Shown here: positions 1-8,650 of the stretch, in pieces
Numbering within the stretch: the stretch's first letter is position 1
How the letters are laid out: the number at the start of each line of letters is the position of its first letter
Source: Pseudoxanthomonas sp.
Lineage (GTDB): Bacteria > Pseudomonadota > Gammaproteobacteria > Xanthomonadales > Xanthomonadaceae
Assembly (NCBI RefSeq): GCF_027498035.1
Contig: NZ_CP114978.1
Span: 310,001-374,000 of the forward strand
Direction of reading: 5' to 3'
DNA length: 64,000 bases
Program-made: the position numbers and the translations under genes
The notes under the pieces: generated by a model
Database searches by the model: none
What the model was told of the DNA's origin: nothing
What the model saw: the letters and a program-made list of their open reading frames with translations, nothing else

Positions 1-1178
1 AGGTAGCGTTCGGCCAGCCGCGCCCACAGGCTGGCCGCGGGCGCGATGGCCGCATCGTTGAACACGTAGCGCGGGCTGTGCAGCGGCGCGCTGTCGCCAT
101 TGCCGACAAAGACGAAGCTTCCCGGCCTGGCCTGCAGCAGGAAGGCGAAATCCTCGCTGGCCGTGCGCGGCGCGAAGCCTTCAACCACCTGATCGGCGCC
201 GAAGCCTTCCAGCGCCACCTGGCGCACGAAGGCGGTTTCGGCCGGGTGGTTGATCACGCTGGGGAAGCCGCGTGGGAATTCGATCTCCGCGCGTGCACCG
301 AAAGCCGCGGCGGTGGATTGGGCGAGTTCGGTCACGCGCTTGCGCAGGGTTTCGCGCACTTCCGGCAGGAACGCACGCACGGTGAGTTTGAGTTCCACCT
401 CGTCGGGAATCACGTTGGCGGCCTTGCCGCCATGGATCGAACCCACGGTGACCACGCCCATCTGGCGCGGATCGATGCTGCGCGACACCGCGCTCTGCAG
501 GGCGGTGATCACGTGGGCGGCGGCCAGGATCGGGTCGACGCTTCCCTGCGGCTCGGCGCCGTGTCCGCCCTTGCCGATGACGCGCAGGCGCGCCCAGTCC
601 ACCGACGCCATTGCCGGGCCTTCGACGAAACCGAAGTGGCCAGTCGGCACGCCTGGCCAGTTGTGCAGGCCGTAGATGGCATCGACCGGGAAGCGCTCGA
701 ACAAGCCATCGGCAATCATCTTCGACGCACCGGAGCCGGTTTCTTCGGCCGGCTGGAAGACCAGCTGCAAGGTGCCGTCGAAACGGCCGTGGTGCGCCAG
801 GTAATGCGCGGCCGAGAGCAGGATGGCGGTGTGGCCATCGTGGCCGCAGGCGTGCATCAGGCCCTCGTGCTGGCTGGCATAGCCCAGGCCGGATTCTTCA
901 TGGATGGGCAGGGCGTCGATATCCGCGCGCAGCCCCAGCTTGCGGCTGCCCTGGCCGCGCGCCAGCGTACCGACCACGCCGGTGCCGCCCACGCCGGTGG
1001 TGACCTGGTAGCCCCACTGCTGCAGCAGTTCGGCCACGCGCGCGCTGGTGCGGTGTTCCTCGAAGGCCAGTTCAGGATGTGCATGCAGGTCGTGGCGGAT
1101 GCCGATGGCGTCGTCGGCACGTGCGGCGATCTGGGGCAGCACGCCGGTGTCGAGCGGCGGATGGCGCAGGATGTTCAT
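1..1178 (-). CDS. M20 family amidohydrolase (deacylase), C-terminus cut by window edge
   Basis: Metal-dependent amide hydrolase of the M20/hippurate hydrolase type, cytoplasmic. 392 codons are visible and no stop is reached; the family is usually 380-400 residues, so almost all of the protein is here. The translation starts MNILRHPPL and shows the hallmark metal-site segments: HAHPELAFEE near the N-terminus, RADIDALPI, MHACGHDGHTA, and QPAEETGSGA with the catalytic Glu pair. It is the last visible gene of a leftward operon, 12 bases behind an NtaA-type monooxygenase. In Bacillus the same pairing of monooxygenase and M20 deacetylase is used to break down N-acetylated S-substituted cysteines, so removal of an acyl group from a sulfur-containing amino acid is a reasonable inference. 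The exact substrate is unknown. Confidence 0.9.
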   Translation of the reverse strand, partial: MNILRHPPLDTGVLPQIAARADDAIGIRHDLHAHPELAFEEHRTSARVAELLQQWGYQVTTGVGGTGVVGTLARGQGSRKLGLRADIDALPIHEESGLGYASQHEGLMHACGHDGHTAILLSAAHYLAHHGRFDGTLQLVFQPAEETGSGASKMIADGLFERFPVDAIYGLHNWPGVPTGHFGFVEGPAMASVDWARLRVIGKGGHGAEPQGSVDPILAAAHVITALQSAVSRSIDPRQMGVVTVGSIHGGKAANVIPDEVELKLTVRAFLPEVRETLRKRVTELAQSTAAAFGARAEIEFPRGFPSVINHPAETAFVRQVALEGFGADQVVEGFAPRTASEDFAFLLQARPGSFVFVGNGDSAPLHSPRYVFNDAAIAPAASLWARLAERY

Positions 1179-1190
1179 CGGCGTCTGTCC

Positions 1191-2534
1191 TCAGCTCGCT
1201 TTCTGCGCAGGGACATCCTGCGCGGCGTATCGGCTGGGCTTGGGCGGCAGGCCCAGGTGGTCGCGCAGCGTGCTGCCTTCCAGCGTGCTGCGGTGATAGC
1301 CGCGCGCTTCCAGGACTGGCAGGACCAGCGCCACGAAGTCGTCCAGGCCCTCACGCTGCACGCCGAAGCCCAGGATGAAGCCATCGCTGGCGCCGGCTTC
1401 GAACCAGCGGATCAGTTCGTCGGCAACCTGTTCGCCGGTACCGATGAACTGCGGGCGCGGGCTCACCGATTCCTGCGCGACCTGGCGCAGGCTCAGGCCG
1501 CGCTCGCGCGCATCGTGCTTGATCTTGTCGGTGGTGGAGCGGAAGGAATTGGCGCCGATGTCGCCCAGCTCCGGGAACGGCGCATCCGGGTCGTACCGGG
1601 TGAAGTCATGGTGGTCGAAGAAGCGGCCCAGGTAGGCCAGCGCATCGTCCAGGTTGGCCAGTGCGGCGATGGCCTGGTACTTGGTTTCGGCTTCTTCGGC
1701 GGTGCGGCCGACGATGGGGCCGATGCCGGGGAAGATCTTGACGTCGTGGGCGCTGCGGCCATGGGCAATCGCGGCGTTCTTCACCTTCTGGGTGAACGCG
1801 CGGGTCTCCTCCAGCGAAGGTCCGTGGGTGAAGACCGCATCGGCGTACTTGCCGGCCAGCGCGATGCCGTCATCCGAGGCGCCGGCCTGGAAGATCACCG
1901 GTTGGCCCTGCGCCGAGCGCTGGATGTTGAGCGGGCCTTCCACCTGGAAGAAGCGGCCCTTGTGGTCCAGCCGGCGGAACTTGTCGGGTGCGAAGAACGT
2001 GCCGCTGTCGCGATCGCGCACGAAGGCACCGTCATCCCACGAATCCCACAGGCCTTGCACGACCTCCAGATACTCGTCGGCGATCTGATAGCGCAGTGCG
2101 TGCTCGGGATGCGGCCGGCCGTAGTTGCGGCCGGAGCCTTCCAGCGGCGAGGTCACCACGTTCCAACCCGCGCGTCCGCCGCTGATCAGGTCCAGCGAGG
2201 CGAACTGTCGGGCCACGGTGAACGGATCGCTGTAGGAGGTGGACAGCGTGCCGGCCAGGCCGATCTTCGTGGTCGATGCCGCCAGCGCCGACAGCACGGT
2301 GATCGGCTCGAAGCGGTTGAGGAAGTGCGGGATCGACTTTTCGTTGATGTACAGGCCATCGGCCACGAAGCCGAAGGCGATGCCATTGGCTTCGGCCGTG
2401 CGGGTGATGTCGATGAGGAAGGGCAGGTTGACGCTGGCATCGGCCGGATTGGACGGATGCTTCCAGGCGTTCATGTGGCCGCCGGGGCCGTGCAACATGA
2501 TGCCGAAGGGGATGAGGCGCGGGGTCTTGCTCAT
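1191..2534 (-). CDS. NtaA/SnaA/DszA-family FMNH2-dependent monooxygenase
   Basis: Class-C flavin monooxygenase of the bacterial luciferase superfamily, 447 aa, the usual length for NtaA/SnaA/DszA enzymes. It takes reduced FMN from a separate reductase and oxygen to oxidise a small organic N or S compound. Visible family features are IPFGIMLHGPGGHMNAWK at the N-terminus, the SGGRAGWNVVTS segment (phosphate/flavin binding), and QAGASDDGIALAGKYADAVF in the middle. The start is the ATG preceded by AGGAG; a longer frame upstream runs into the previous gene. It lies 16 bases behind the luciferase-like gene and 12 bases before the M20 deacylase, so it is co-transcribed with both. The FMN reductase encoded in the same operon is the likely partner. 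Substrate not identifiable from sequence. Confidence 0.9.
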   Translation of the reverse strand: MSKTPRLIPFGIMLHGPGGHMNAWKHPSNPADASVNLPFLIDITRTAEANGIAFGFVADGLYINEKSIPHFLNRFEPITVLSALAASTTKIGLAGTLSTSYSDPFTVARQFASLDLISGGRAGWNVVTSPLEGSGRNYGRPHPEHALRYQIADEYLEVVQGLWDSWDDGAFVRDRDSGTFFAPDKFRRLDHKGRFFQVEGPLNIQRSAQGQPVIFQAGASDDGIALAGKYADAVFTHGPSLEETRAFTQKVKNAAIAHGRSAHDVKIFPGIGPIVGRTAEEAETKYQAIAALANLDDALAYLGRFFDHHDFTRYDPDAPFPELGDIGANSFRSTTDKIKHDARERGLSLRQVAQESVSPRPQFIGTGEQVADELIRWFEAGASDGFILGFGVQREGLDDFVALVLPVLEARGYHRSTLEGSTLRDHLGLPPKPSRYAAQDVPAQKAS

Positions 2535-2550
2535 GGGAATCTCCTGAAGG

Positions 2551-3546
2551 TCAGGCCACCGCCGCGCGCGGCGCGGGCGACAGCAATTCAAGTGAGGTCA
2601 AGCGCGCATCGATGTCGGCCACCGGTGCATCCAGCACGAATTCCTCCACGCCGAAGCGGCGATGCAGGTCATCCAGTGCCGAACGCACGTGGTGGGCATC
2701 GCCGGAGAGCACGCTGGGATGGGTTTCTTCGATGCGGTAGTCGTGCACGCCCACCTGGCGCGCGTATTCGGCGGCGGCTTCCGGGCTGGGCAGGTTGACG
2801 GCCTGTCCGGGGCCGAGATGCAGCTTGTAGATGCGTAGCGCGCCCAGATGACGTGCGGCGGCCTCGCTGGTCGGCGCGGCGAAGGCGACCGTGGCCAGCA
2901 GCGGGGACTGGTTGGACACCTTGCGATAGGCGTCGAAGGCCGCTTCGATGTGCAGCGGGTCGCCATCGAAATGCGCTGCATACACGAAGCGCCAGCCAAG
3001 CTCGGCGGCCACCTGCGCACTCTGCGGGCTGGCCCCCAGCAGGAAACGCTCGGGCTGCAGCTGCGGGGTCGGGCGTGCCTGCGCCGCGGCATGCGGGTGA
3101 TCGGATGGCAGCGCGCCGGAGATGAAGCCTTCCAGGTCGTGCAGTTGCCGGTCGAAGTCGCCCACCGGCGCACGTCCGGCGGCCAGTGCGGCGGTCGAGG
3201 CGGGCAGTCCGCCCGGCGCCTTGCCGATGCCCAGGTCGACGCGGCCCGGTGCAAGGCTGGCCAGCAGGTTGAACGTCTCGGCCACCTTGTACGGCGCGTA
3301 GTGGCGCAGCATCACCCCGCCGGTGCCGACGCGGATGCGGCGCGTCTGGGCCAGCACCCAGGCGACCAGCACTTCCGGCGCAGGACTGGCCAGCTGCGGC
3401 GTGGCGTGGTGTTCGGCGAACCAATAGCGGTGATAGCCCAGTCGTTCGGCATGCTGGGCCAGCCGCAGGCTGTTGCGCAGGGCTTGTTCGGGCGTGCCGC
3501 CTTCGGCCACCGGACTCTTGTCCAGCACGCTGATGAGATAGCTCAT
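2551..3546 (-). CDS. LLM-class flavin-dependent oxidoreductase (MsnO8-like)
   Basis: 331-aa luciferase-like monooxygenase. The N-terminus MSYLISVLDKSPVAEG and the segments RYWFAEHHATPQLASPAPEV and IRVGTGGVMLRHYAPYKVAE are typical of the MsnO8/YhbW-like branch, which are single-component-looking alkanal/sulfonate-type monooxygenases needing a reduced flavin. It is the fifth gene of the leftward operon, between the DUF3088 gene and the NtaA-type monooxygenase with intergenic gaps of only 16 bases. Family assignment is firm, the substrate is not known. A second, only distantly related LLM enzyme sits two genes upstream, so the operon holds three flavin monooxygenases with different likely specificities. 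Confidence 0.88.
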   Translation of the reverse strand: MSYLISVLDKSPVAEGGTPEQALRNSLRLAQHAERLGYHRYWFAEHHATPQLASPAPEVLVAWVLAQTRRIRVGTGGVMLRHYAPYKVAETFNLLASLAPGRVDLGIGKAPGGLPASTAALAAGRAPVGDFDRQLHDLEGFISGALPSDHPHAAAQARPTPQLQPERFLLGASPQSAQVAAELGWRFVYAAHFDGDPLHIEAAFDAYRKVSNQSPLLATVAFAAPTSEAAARHLGALRIYKLHLGPGQAVNLPSPEAAAEYARQVGVHDYRIEETHPSVLSGDAHHVRSALDDLHRRFGVEEFVLDAPVADIDARLTSLELLSPAPRAAVA

Positions 3547-3562
3547 GTGCCGCTCCCCGTGT

Positions 3563-3925
3563 TCAAGGATGTGCCACGGGAATGCCGAGCAGTCCGTTGA
3601 GCGCCGCCAGGATCGGTTCGGCGCCCGAGACGTACTGGCGATCCTCATGGGTGCCGCTGGCGTGTTCGGTTCGCACGCCCTGCGGCAACACCAGCTTGGG
3701 CAGCGACTGGTCCTGGTCGCCGATTTCGGCGATGACTTCGCGTCGTGGGCGGGCAAAGCCGATCCGGCGCACGTCCAGCTGCGCATCCAGGCCATCGATG
3801 CTGGACAGAGCCCCTTCCAGCAGCAGGCTGTGCCTGCAGAAGAAATGCTGTCCGGGCAACTGGCCGTCTTCGAAAGCACGATCCAGCAGGAACAGGATGG
3901 GTTTGTGGGTTTGCTGTGTGGCCAC
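3563..3925 (-). CDS. DUF3088 family protein, thioredoxin-like
   Basis: About 120 aa, resembling the DUF3088 family, whose members are short proteins with a predicted thioredoxin/glutaredoxin-like fold and no established function. Visible family features are the opening KPILFLLDRAF strand, the PGQHFFCRHS segment with a single Cys where glutaredoxins carry their active site, and LDVRRIGFARPRREVI. The start is uncertain: the GTG giving VATQQTHKPILFLL is used here because the family begins close to this point, but the frame stays open for another 43 codons upstream to an ATG at 4054. It sits between two luciferase-like monooxygenase genes. Organosulfur operons in Bacillus also carry a small glutaredoxin-like protein, a parallel that is suggestive only. 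Confidence 0.65.
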   Translation of the reverse strand: MATQQTHKPILFLLDRAFEDGQLPGQHFFCRHSLLLEGALSSIDGLDAQLDVRRIGFARPRREVIAEIGDQDQSLPKLVLPQGVRTEHASGTHEDRQYVSGAEPILAALNGLLGIPVAHP

Positions 3926-4072
3926 GTGGATGCCTCGTCTCGTGCGGCACGAACCTGCCGTTGGAACATCGATGCTAGACAAGCGCGTCGACCGGCTCGC
4001 CTCGCAAGTCGACAATCGGCGGTCGGATCCGGCCAGGCAAATGCGGGTTGGCAATAAGCAGAACGCCAGTCG

Positions 4073-5113
4073 TTATGGCGCGGCCCGCAGGCGTTGGGCG
4101 GATTGCGGTTGCGCCTGCCAGCCCAGCGCGGGCGCGACGCGTTCGACGATGGTTTGCAGGATGCGGCGGTAGTCGCCTGCGGGAAGTTCGTACGGCAGTT
4201 CGACGCGCAGTTCGTTCACCTGCTGCAGGACCGGGTCGGCCGAGAGCGCGTCGACGATCTGCGCGGTGCTGCCGACCACGTCGGGTGCGAACATCGTGCG
4301 CCGTGGCCCTTGCGGGCTTTCGGTGCGTGCGCGGCGTTGCGCGGCAAAGTCCAGCAACCGGCGGCGGGTGGCTGCATCGACGCCATCGGTGGGCACCACC
4401 ACGCGACCTGCGGCGATGCGTGGGCTGGCTTGCGCGGGCAGGGCGGCGCGGTAGACCGCCAGGTGCTGCAATTGGGCGGCGACGAAGTCATCGTGCGATT
4501 CGGCACGATTGACGTTGCCAAGCAGCAGGTGCAGGCCGTGCAGGCCTGCCCAGCGCGCTGATTCGAGCGAACCGGCGCCATACCAGACACGTTGCGCCAG
4601 GCCGGGTGCGAACGGCTGCAGGCGCGGCCGGTACAACGATGCGGCGTTGCCCACGCGCACCTCTTCGGTGCCCAGCGCATTGCCCTGCAACGCTTCGATC
4701 AGGCGCAGGACGCGTGCATGGGAAAAATCGATCCGGGCAGGGTCGGTATCGAACAACAACGGACCGAGCAGCTCGGCGAAGGGCGGCGCTCCGGTGCTGA
4801 CGCCCACCTGCAGGCGCGCGCCGGCAAGCGCATCCAGCAGCGACAGGTCTTCGGCCAGGCGGAATGGCGTTTCATATCCCAGCTGGATGACCGCAGTGCC
4901 CAGTTCGATGCGCCGGGTGTGCTGGCTGGCTGCGGCCAGGAACACCGCGGCCGAACTGATGCCGGGTTCAAGATGCCGGTGACGCACCCAGGCGCCGTCG
5001 TAGCCCAGTTGTTCGCCGAAGGCGATCAGCGCAAGCGCCGCTTCAAGCCCCGTGCGCGGATCGTCCGGCGGATAGCTGCCCGGGGTGAGAAAGGCCAGGT
5101 GCCGCAGTTCCAC
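4073..5113 (-). CDS. LLM-class flavin-dependent oxidoreductase
   Basis: 346-aa member of the luciferase-like monooxygenase superfamily. The barrel starts VELRHLAFLTPGSYPPDDP and continues with the LGYDGAWVRHRHLEPG and RRIELGTAVIQLGYETPFRL segments, followed by LQVGVSTG and WYGAGSLESARWAG, which correspond to the flavin-binding strands of the family. The GTG start is chosen because it is 10 bases after the stop of the FMN reductase gene and matches where the first beta-strand of the fold begins; an ATG much further upstream would overlap that gene by 50 codons. It belongs to the same operon as the FMN reductase, which is the obvious donor of reduced flavin. Substrate unknown. Confidence 0.85.
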   Translation of the reverse strand: MELRHLAFLTPGSYPPDDPRTGLEAALALIAFGEQLGYDGAWVRHRHLEPGISSAAVFLAAASQHTRRIELGTAVIQLGYETPFRLAEDLSLLDALAGARLQVGVSTGAPPFAELLGPLLFDTDPARIDFSHARVLRLIEALQGNALGTEEVRVGNAASLYRPRLQPFAPGLAQRVWYGAGSLESARWAGLHGLHLLLGNVNRAESHDDFVAAQLQHLAVYRAALPAQASPRIAAGRVVVPTDGVDAATRRRLLDFAAQRRARTESPQGPRRTMFAPDVVGSTAQIVDALSADPVLQQVNELRVELPYELPAGDYRRILQTIVERVAPALGWQAQPQSAQRLRAAP

Positions 5114-5123
5114 CCGCGCCGGC

Positions 5124-5702
5124 CTAGGCGATCCGGCGCAGTGGCGCGCGTGCCGCGCCTGCGGGCGCCAGGTGCCCGGCCGCCCGATCCGCCGCCAGCG
5201 CGATGCGTGCCTGCAGCGCGGGACTGCCGGCCTGATCGTCCTCGAAATCGCCGGGCGTGGCGTACACGCCAATCGGCAGCGTATGCGCCTGCAGGAAGCT
5301 GAAGAGCGGCCGCAGCTGGTGGTCGATCACCAGTGCATGGCGTTCGCTTCCGCCGGTGGCGGCCAGCAGCACGGGCGTGTCGATCAGCGCGTCCAGCGCG
5401 ATGAAATCGACCAGATGCTTGAACAGCCCCGGATACGAACCGCGATACACCGGCGTGGCCACGATTAGCAGGTCGGCCGATTCGATGTCGACCAGGGCCT
5501 GTTCCAGCGGCGGTTCCAGTTCGCTGCGGGTCAGCGCCTGCCCGAGCGAACGCGCAATGCCGGCCAGTTCCACCAGCTGGATGTCCAGCTGCAGGCGCGC
5601 CTGCAAGGCATCGAGTAGATGGCGCGCCAGCAGCAGCGTGCGGGAGTTGGCGGAACTGGTCGGCGATCCGACCAGCGCCACGACCTTCAATGACTTGGAC
5701 AT
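5124..5702 (-). CDS. msuE: NAD(P)H-dependent FMN reductase, MsuE/SsuE-like
   Basis: 192-aa flavodoxin-fold FMN reductase that supplies FMNH2 to two-component monooxygenases. The phosphate-binding loop VGSPTSSANSRT is at residues 10-21; ATPVYRGSYPGLFKHLVDF (about 82-100) and LLAATGGSERHALVIDHQL (about 113-131) are the flavin/nicotinamide segments of the MsuE/SsuE group. It is the second gene of the operon, 43 bases after the TonB receptor and 10 bases before the first luciferase-like gene. The context, one reductase beside three flavin monooxygenases, supports a shared reductant role. The MsuE label reflects overall resemblance; SsuE is the alternative. Confidence 0.82.
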   Translation of the reverse strand: MSKSLKVVALVGSPTSSANSRTLLLARHLLDALQARLQLDIQLVELAGIARSLGQALTRSELEPPLEQALVDIESADLLIVATPVYRGSYPGLFKHLVDFIALDALIDTPVLLAATGGSERHALVIDHQLRPLFSFLQAHTLPIGVYATPGDFEDDQAGSPALQARIALAADRAAGHLAPAGAARAPLRRIA

Positions 5703-5745
5703 GGAAACCTCACGGATAGGGAGATGGCCGGCATCGCGGCCGACC

Positions 5746-8349
5746 TCAGAAGCGGTAGTTGATGCGCCCGTACCAGAACGCGCCGATGGTGCTCAGCACA
5801 TCACCGGTGTCGTAACTGGTCTCGATGCTGGCGATGTCGCTGGCGCTGCGGGCGCGGGCGGGGATCTTGCGGGTGCGTTTGTCGAACACGTTGTTGATCC
5901 CCAGCGCCGCGCTCCAGCCGGCGCCCAGGTCCACGTTGCCACCCAGGTTGGTGACCAGCACCGGCGGCAGCTTGTACTTGACGCCGTTGTTGAGCCGCTT
6001 GATCGGCCCGTACCAGGTGAAGTCCAGGTTCGTACCCCAGCGGCCGTGCTGCCAGCCAAGGCCGGCCACCTGGGTGTAGGCCGGCGTGCGATAGCGCAGC
6101 GCGTACTCGCTGCTCAACGTAAGCAGGTTGATGTTGGGCAGGCCCTGCAGCACCTGCGGGATGTCGCGCACTTTCTGGATGGTGGTGCGGCCCACGTTGG
6201 CTGCGTAGTTCCAGCGCAACTTGCCCCAGCGCGTGTCCTGGTTGGCTTCCAGGGTCAGTTCCAGCCCGCGGGTGCGGGTGTCGCCCACGTTGGTGAAGTA
6301 GCTGGCATAGAACGCATCGCCGCTGAGGATGCTGATGCCCGCGCTGCTCAGCAGCGTGTCGATGACCTGCTTCTGCGCGGCGGTGAGCACCGTGCCGCTG
6401 TTGTCGGTGATCTGGGTCGGGTCCTGCGCGTTGTAGCCGATCTGGCTGGACTGGCCCAGCTGGTTGCGGATGTCGATCTGATAGGCATCCAGGGCCAGGT
6501 GCAGGGCGGGGTTGGGGTCCCAGGTCACGCCCAGGCTGTAGTTGTTCGCTTTTTCCGGCTGCAGTGGCGTGGCACCCAGGGCCAGCGCCGCCGGCGAGGA
6601 CACCTGTGCCACCAGCGTTGTGCCGCACGGGCAGCTGCCCGTGGCCTGGTAGTACTGCGCGCCCAGGCTGGGGGCATGGAAGCCGTTGCTGACCGTGGCC
6701 CGCAGGCCGAAGGCTTCGGTGACGTCGAAGCGCGTGGTCAGGCGCCCGGTGGACACGCTGCCGAAATCGGAGTGGTCTTCCCAGCGTGCGGCTGCATCCA
6801 GGTACCAGCGCGAGGTGATGTTGGTGGCCGCCCCGACGTAGACCGCCTTGCTGTTGCGCGTGGCTTCCACCGCGTCGGCGGTGGAGTAGCCGACGAAGGC
6901 CGATGCGCCAAAGCCTGTATAGGATTCCCACTGGCCCGGTGAGCGCTCGTAGCGTTCGTGCTGGTATTCCACGCCCGTGCTGACGTCCAGCGGCGCGGCA
7001 AAGGCCGGTACCTCAAATCCACGGCGCAGGTCGAGGTTGACGATGCCCTGCTGGTAATCGACCTTGCCGTCGTAGAAGTCGGTTGGCGCATCGGGATAGG
7101 TCAGCGAGAAATTGGCCGAATGCCGCGTATAGGTGCGGATCGTGTCGCGATTGCCGGTCAGGCTAACGTCGTAATCCCAGCCGGCCAGCACGCCTTTCAC
7201 GCCACCGGTCCCGGTGTATTGCTGCTCCTTGGTTTCGAGCAGTGGCAGGAAGCCGTCGGGCCACACGGTCAGGACGGTCGGCGCGCTGTAGGTGCCGAAG
7301 ATCGTCGCCGGGAGCCGGAAGTTCTGGATGGCCTCGGAGGTGCGGTCGCTGGCCGTGGCCGTGGCATAGAACTGGGCATCGGCGCCAAGGCCATGGCCCA
7401 CGTTCAGTGCCGCCGACTTCAGGTCGTACGAAGGCGAGCTGAGGATGGTGTTGGCTTCGTCGTTGCGGGTGGTTTCGGCCGGATTGGGGCTGGCACCGGC
7501 GGGCAGGCTGTTGTTGGCGCCCAGCTTGACCAGGTTGCCATCGGCATCCACGGCCGGATAGCTCAGGTAACCGTCGATGTAGCGGCGGGGACGGATGGCG
7601 TGATGCTGCCGGGTGGATTCGGCGGAAATGTTGACGAAGCCGTCCTGCCCCCATGGCAGCCCCACGTTCGCACGCACGCTGGTGCGGCTGCCGTCGCCGT
7701 CGATGCTCTGGCCGCTTTCGACCGAAACGTCACCGCCCTGCGCCTGCGACTTGAGGATCACGTTGATCACGCCGGTGATGGCATCGGAGCCATAGATGGC
7801 TGATGCGCCGTCGCGCAGCACTTCGATATGGTCGATGGCCGACACCGGGATCAAGGCCAGGTCGGTCCATGCATGGCCCGGATAGCCGCCGCCGTTGGCG
7901 CCACTGACATAGGCGCTGGCATTGCGGCGCTTGCCATTGACCAGCACCAGCGTGTAGCCGGGTGAAAGATTGCGCAGCTGGTAGCCGCGGATCAGGCTTT
8001 CCTGGTCGCTCTGGTAGCCGCCGATCTGGCTCAGCGAAGGCAGGCTGCGCTGCAGGGCTTCCAGCAGGTTGGCCTGGCCGGTGGCGGCCAGGTCCGCAGC
8101 AGAGATCACGTCGATCGGCGTGGAACTGTTCTTGACCGTGCGACTGCTGGTGCGCGAGCCGGTGACCACCACGGTATCCAGGGTCGATGCGGTGGCGGGC
8201 GCGGCGGCTGCTTCGGCATCTGCTGCTGGCTCGGCTGCATTGACCCGCCCCGGCATGGCCGCCATGGCAAGGGTGGATGCGATCAACAAGGGCAGCGGCA
8301 GCAGCGCCGGCAAGCGTATGGCGGCAGGGGAGCGGAAGGCTGGAGGCAT
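5746..8349 (-). CDS. TonB-dependent outer membrane receptor heading the monooxygenase operon
   Basis: 867-aa outer membrane receptor that would import the operon's substrate using TonB energy. It has a signal peptide (hydrophobic LPALLPLPLLIASTLAMAA followed by a short Ala-rich stretch), a TonB box LDTVVVTGSRTS, a plug domain (VISAADLAATGQANLLEAL, LNLSPGYTLVLVNGKRRN-type core, VEVLRDGASAIYGSDAI-type NPNL segment near residues 170-200), and a beta-barrel ending in the aromatic YGRINYRF typical of outer membrane proteins. The ATG giving MPPAFRSPAAIRL is preferred because it leads directly into the signal peptide; an upstream in-frame ATG at 8457 adds a Pro/Arg-rich stretch unlikely to be translated. 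First gene of the leftward operon, divergent from the GlxA-type regulator. Confidence 0.93.
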   Translation of the reverse strand: MPPAFRSPAAIRLPALLPLPLLIASTLAMAAMPGRVNAAEPAADAEAAAAPATASTLDTVVVTGSRTSSRTVKNSSTPIDVISAADLAATGQANLLEALQRSLPSLSQIGGYQSDQESLIRGYQLRNLSPGYTLVLVNGKRRNASAYVSGANGGGYPGHAWTDLALIPVSAIDHIEVLRDGASAIYGSDAITGVINVILKSQAQGGDVSVESGQSIDGDGSRTSVRANVGLPWGQDGFVNISAESTRQHHAIRPRRYIDGYLSYPAVDADGNLVKLGANNSLPAGASPNPAETTRNDEANTILSSPSYDLKSAALNVGHGLGADAQFYATATASDRTSEAIQNFRLPATIFGTYSAPTVLTVWPDGFLPLLETKEQQYTGTGGVKGVLAGWDYDVSLTGNRDTIRTYTRHSANFSLTYPDAPTDFYDGKVDYQQGIVNLDLRRGFEVPAFAAPLDVSTGVEYQHERYERSPGQWESYTGFGASAFVGYSTADAVEATRNSKAVYVGAATNITSRWYLDAAARWEDHSDFGSVSTGRLTTRFDVTEAFGLRATVSNGFHAPSLGAQYYQATGSCPCGTTLVAQVSSPAALALGATPLQPEKANNYSLGVTWDPNPALHLALDAYQIDIRNQLGQSSQIGYNAQDPTQITDNSGTVLTAAQKQVIDTLLSSAGISILSGDAFYASYFTNVGDTRTRGLELTLEANQDTRWGKLRWNYAANVGRTTIQKVRDIPQVLQGLPNINLLTLSSEYALRYRTPAYTQVAGLGWQHGRWGTNLDFTWYGPIKRLNNGVKYKLPPVLVTNLGGNVDLGAGWSAALGINNVFDKRTRKIPARARSASDIASIETSYDTGDVLSTIGAFWYGRINYRF

Positions 8350-8650
8350 GTGGACTCTTGGGCGGACGGGGCGGAAGGGTCGCTGCGGCAGGCGCCGTGC
8401 TGGGCACGGCTGGCGCTCAGGGGGGGGCGGGTGTGCGGGGCTGCGCGGCGGCAACATCGCGACGTGGACGAGCGGTGCATGGCGAAAGGCCGGTTCTGGA
8501 ATGCGTCCACATTCAAGGCGTTGGCGGCCGTCGAAGACAGGCGTGAAAGCGCCACATCACCGGCACATCGCGCCAGTGATATGACGGATCGTCATCACAT
8601 TAGGAGCAGTCGCGCGCCAGTGTCCGCATGCGCGGCACTAGCATGGCGCC
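8350..8650. promoter_or_regulatory. Divergent promoter region between TonB receptor operon and GlxA regulator
   Basis: Non-coding 301-base gap between two divergently transcribed genes. It contains a palindrome ATGACG-GAT-CGTCAT at 8581-8595, 56 bases before the regulator start, the best candidate operator here. No confident -35/-10 pair could be assigned. Several frames are open across it, but none has a plausible start or protein. Confidence 0.5.
8581..8595. promoter_or_regulatory. Palindromic candidate operator ATGACG-N3-CGTCAT
   Basis: Perfect 6-bp arms separated by GAT, upstream of the GlxA/AraC-type regulator and in the divergent region. A binding site for that regulator or another dimeric factor is inferred from position and symmetry only. 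Confidence 0.35.

Noticed and set aside
78..2798. 906-codon open frame on the plus strand
   Set aside because: Lies opposite the M20 and NtaA-type genes, which have clear families and ribosome sites. High GC makes such antisense frames common.
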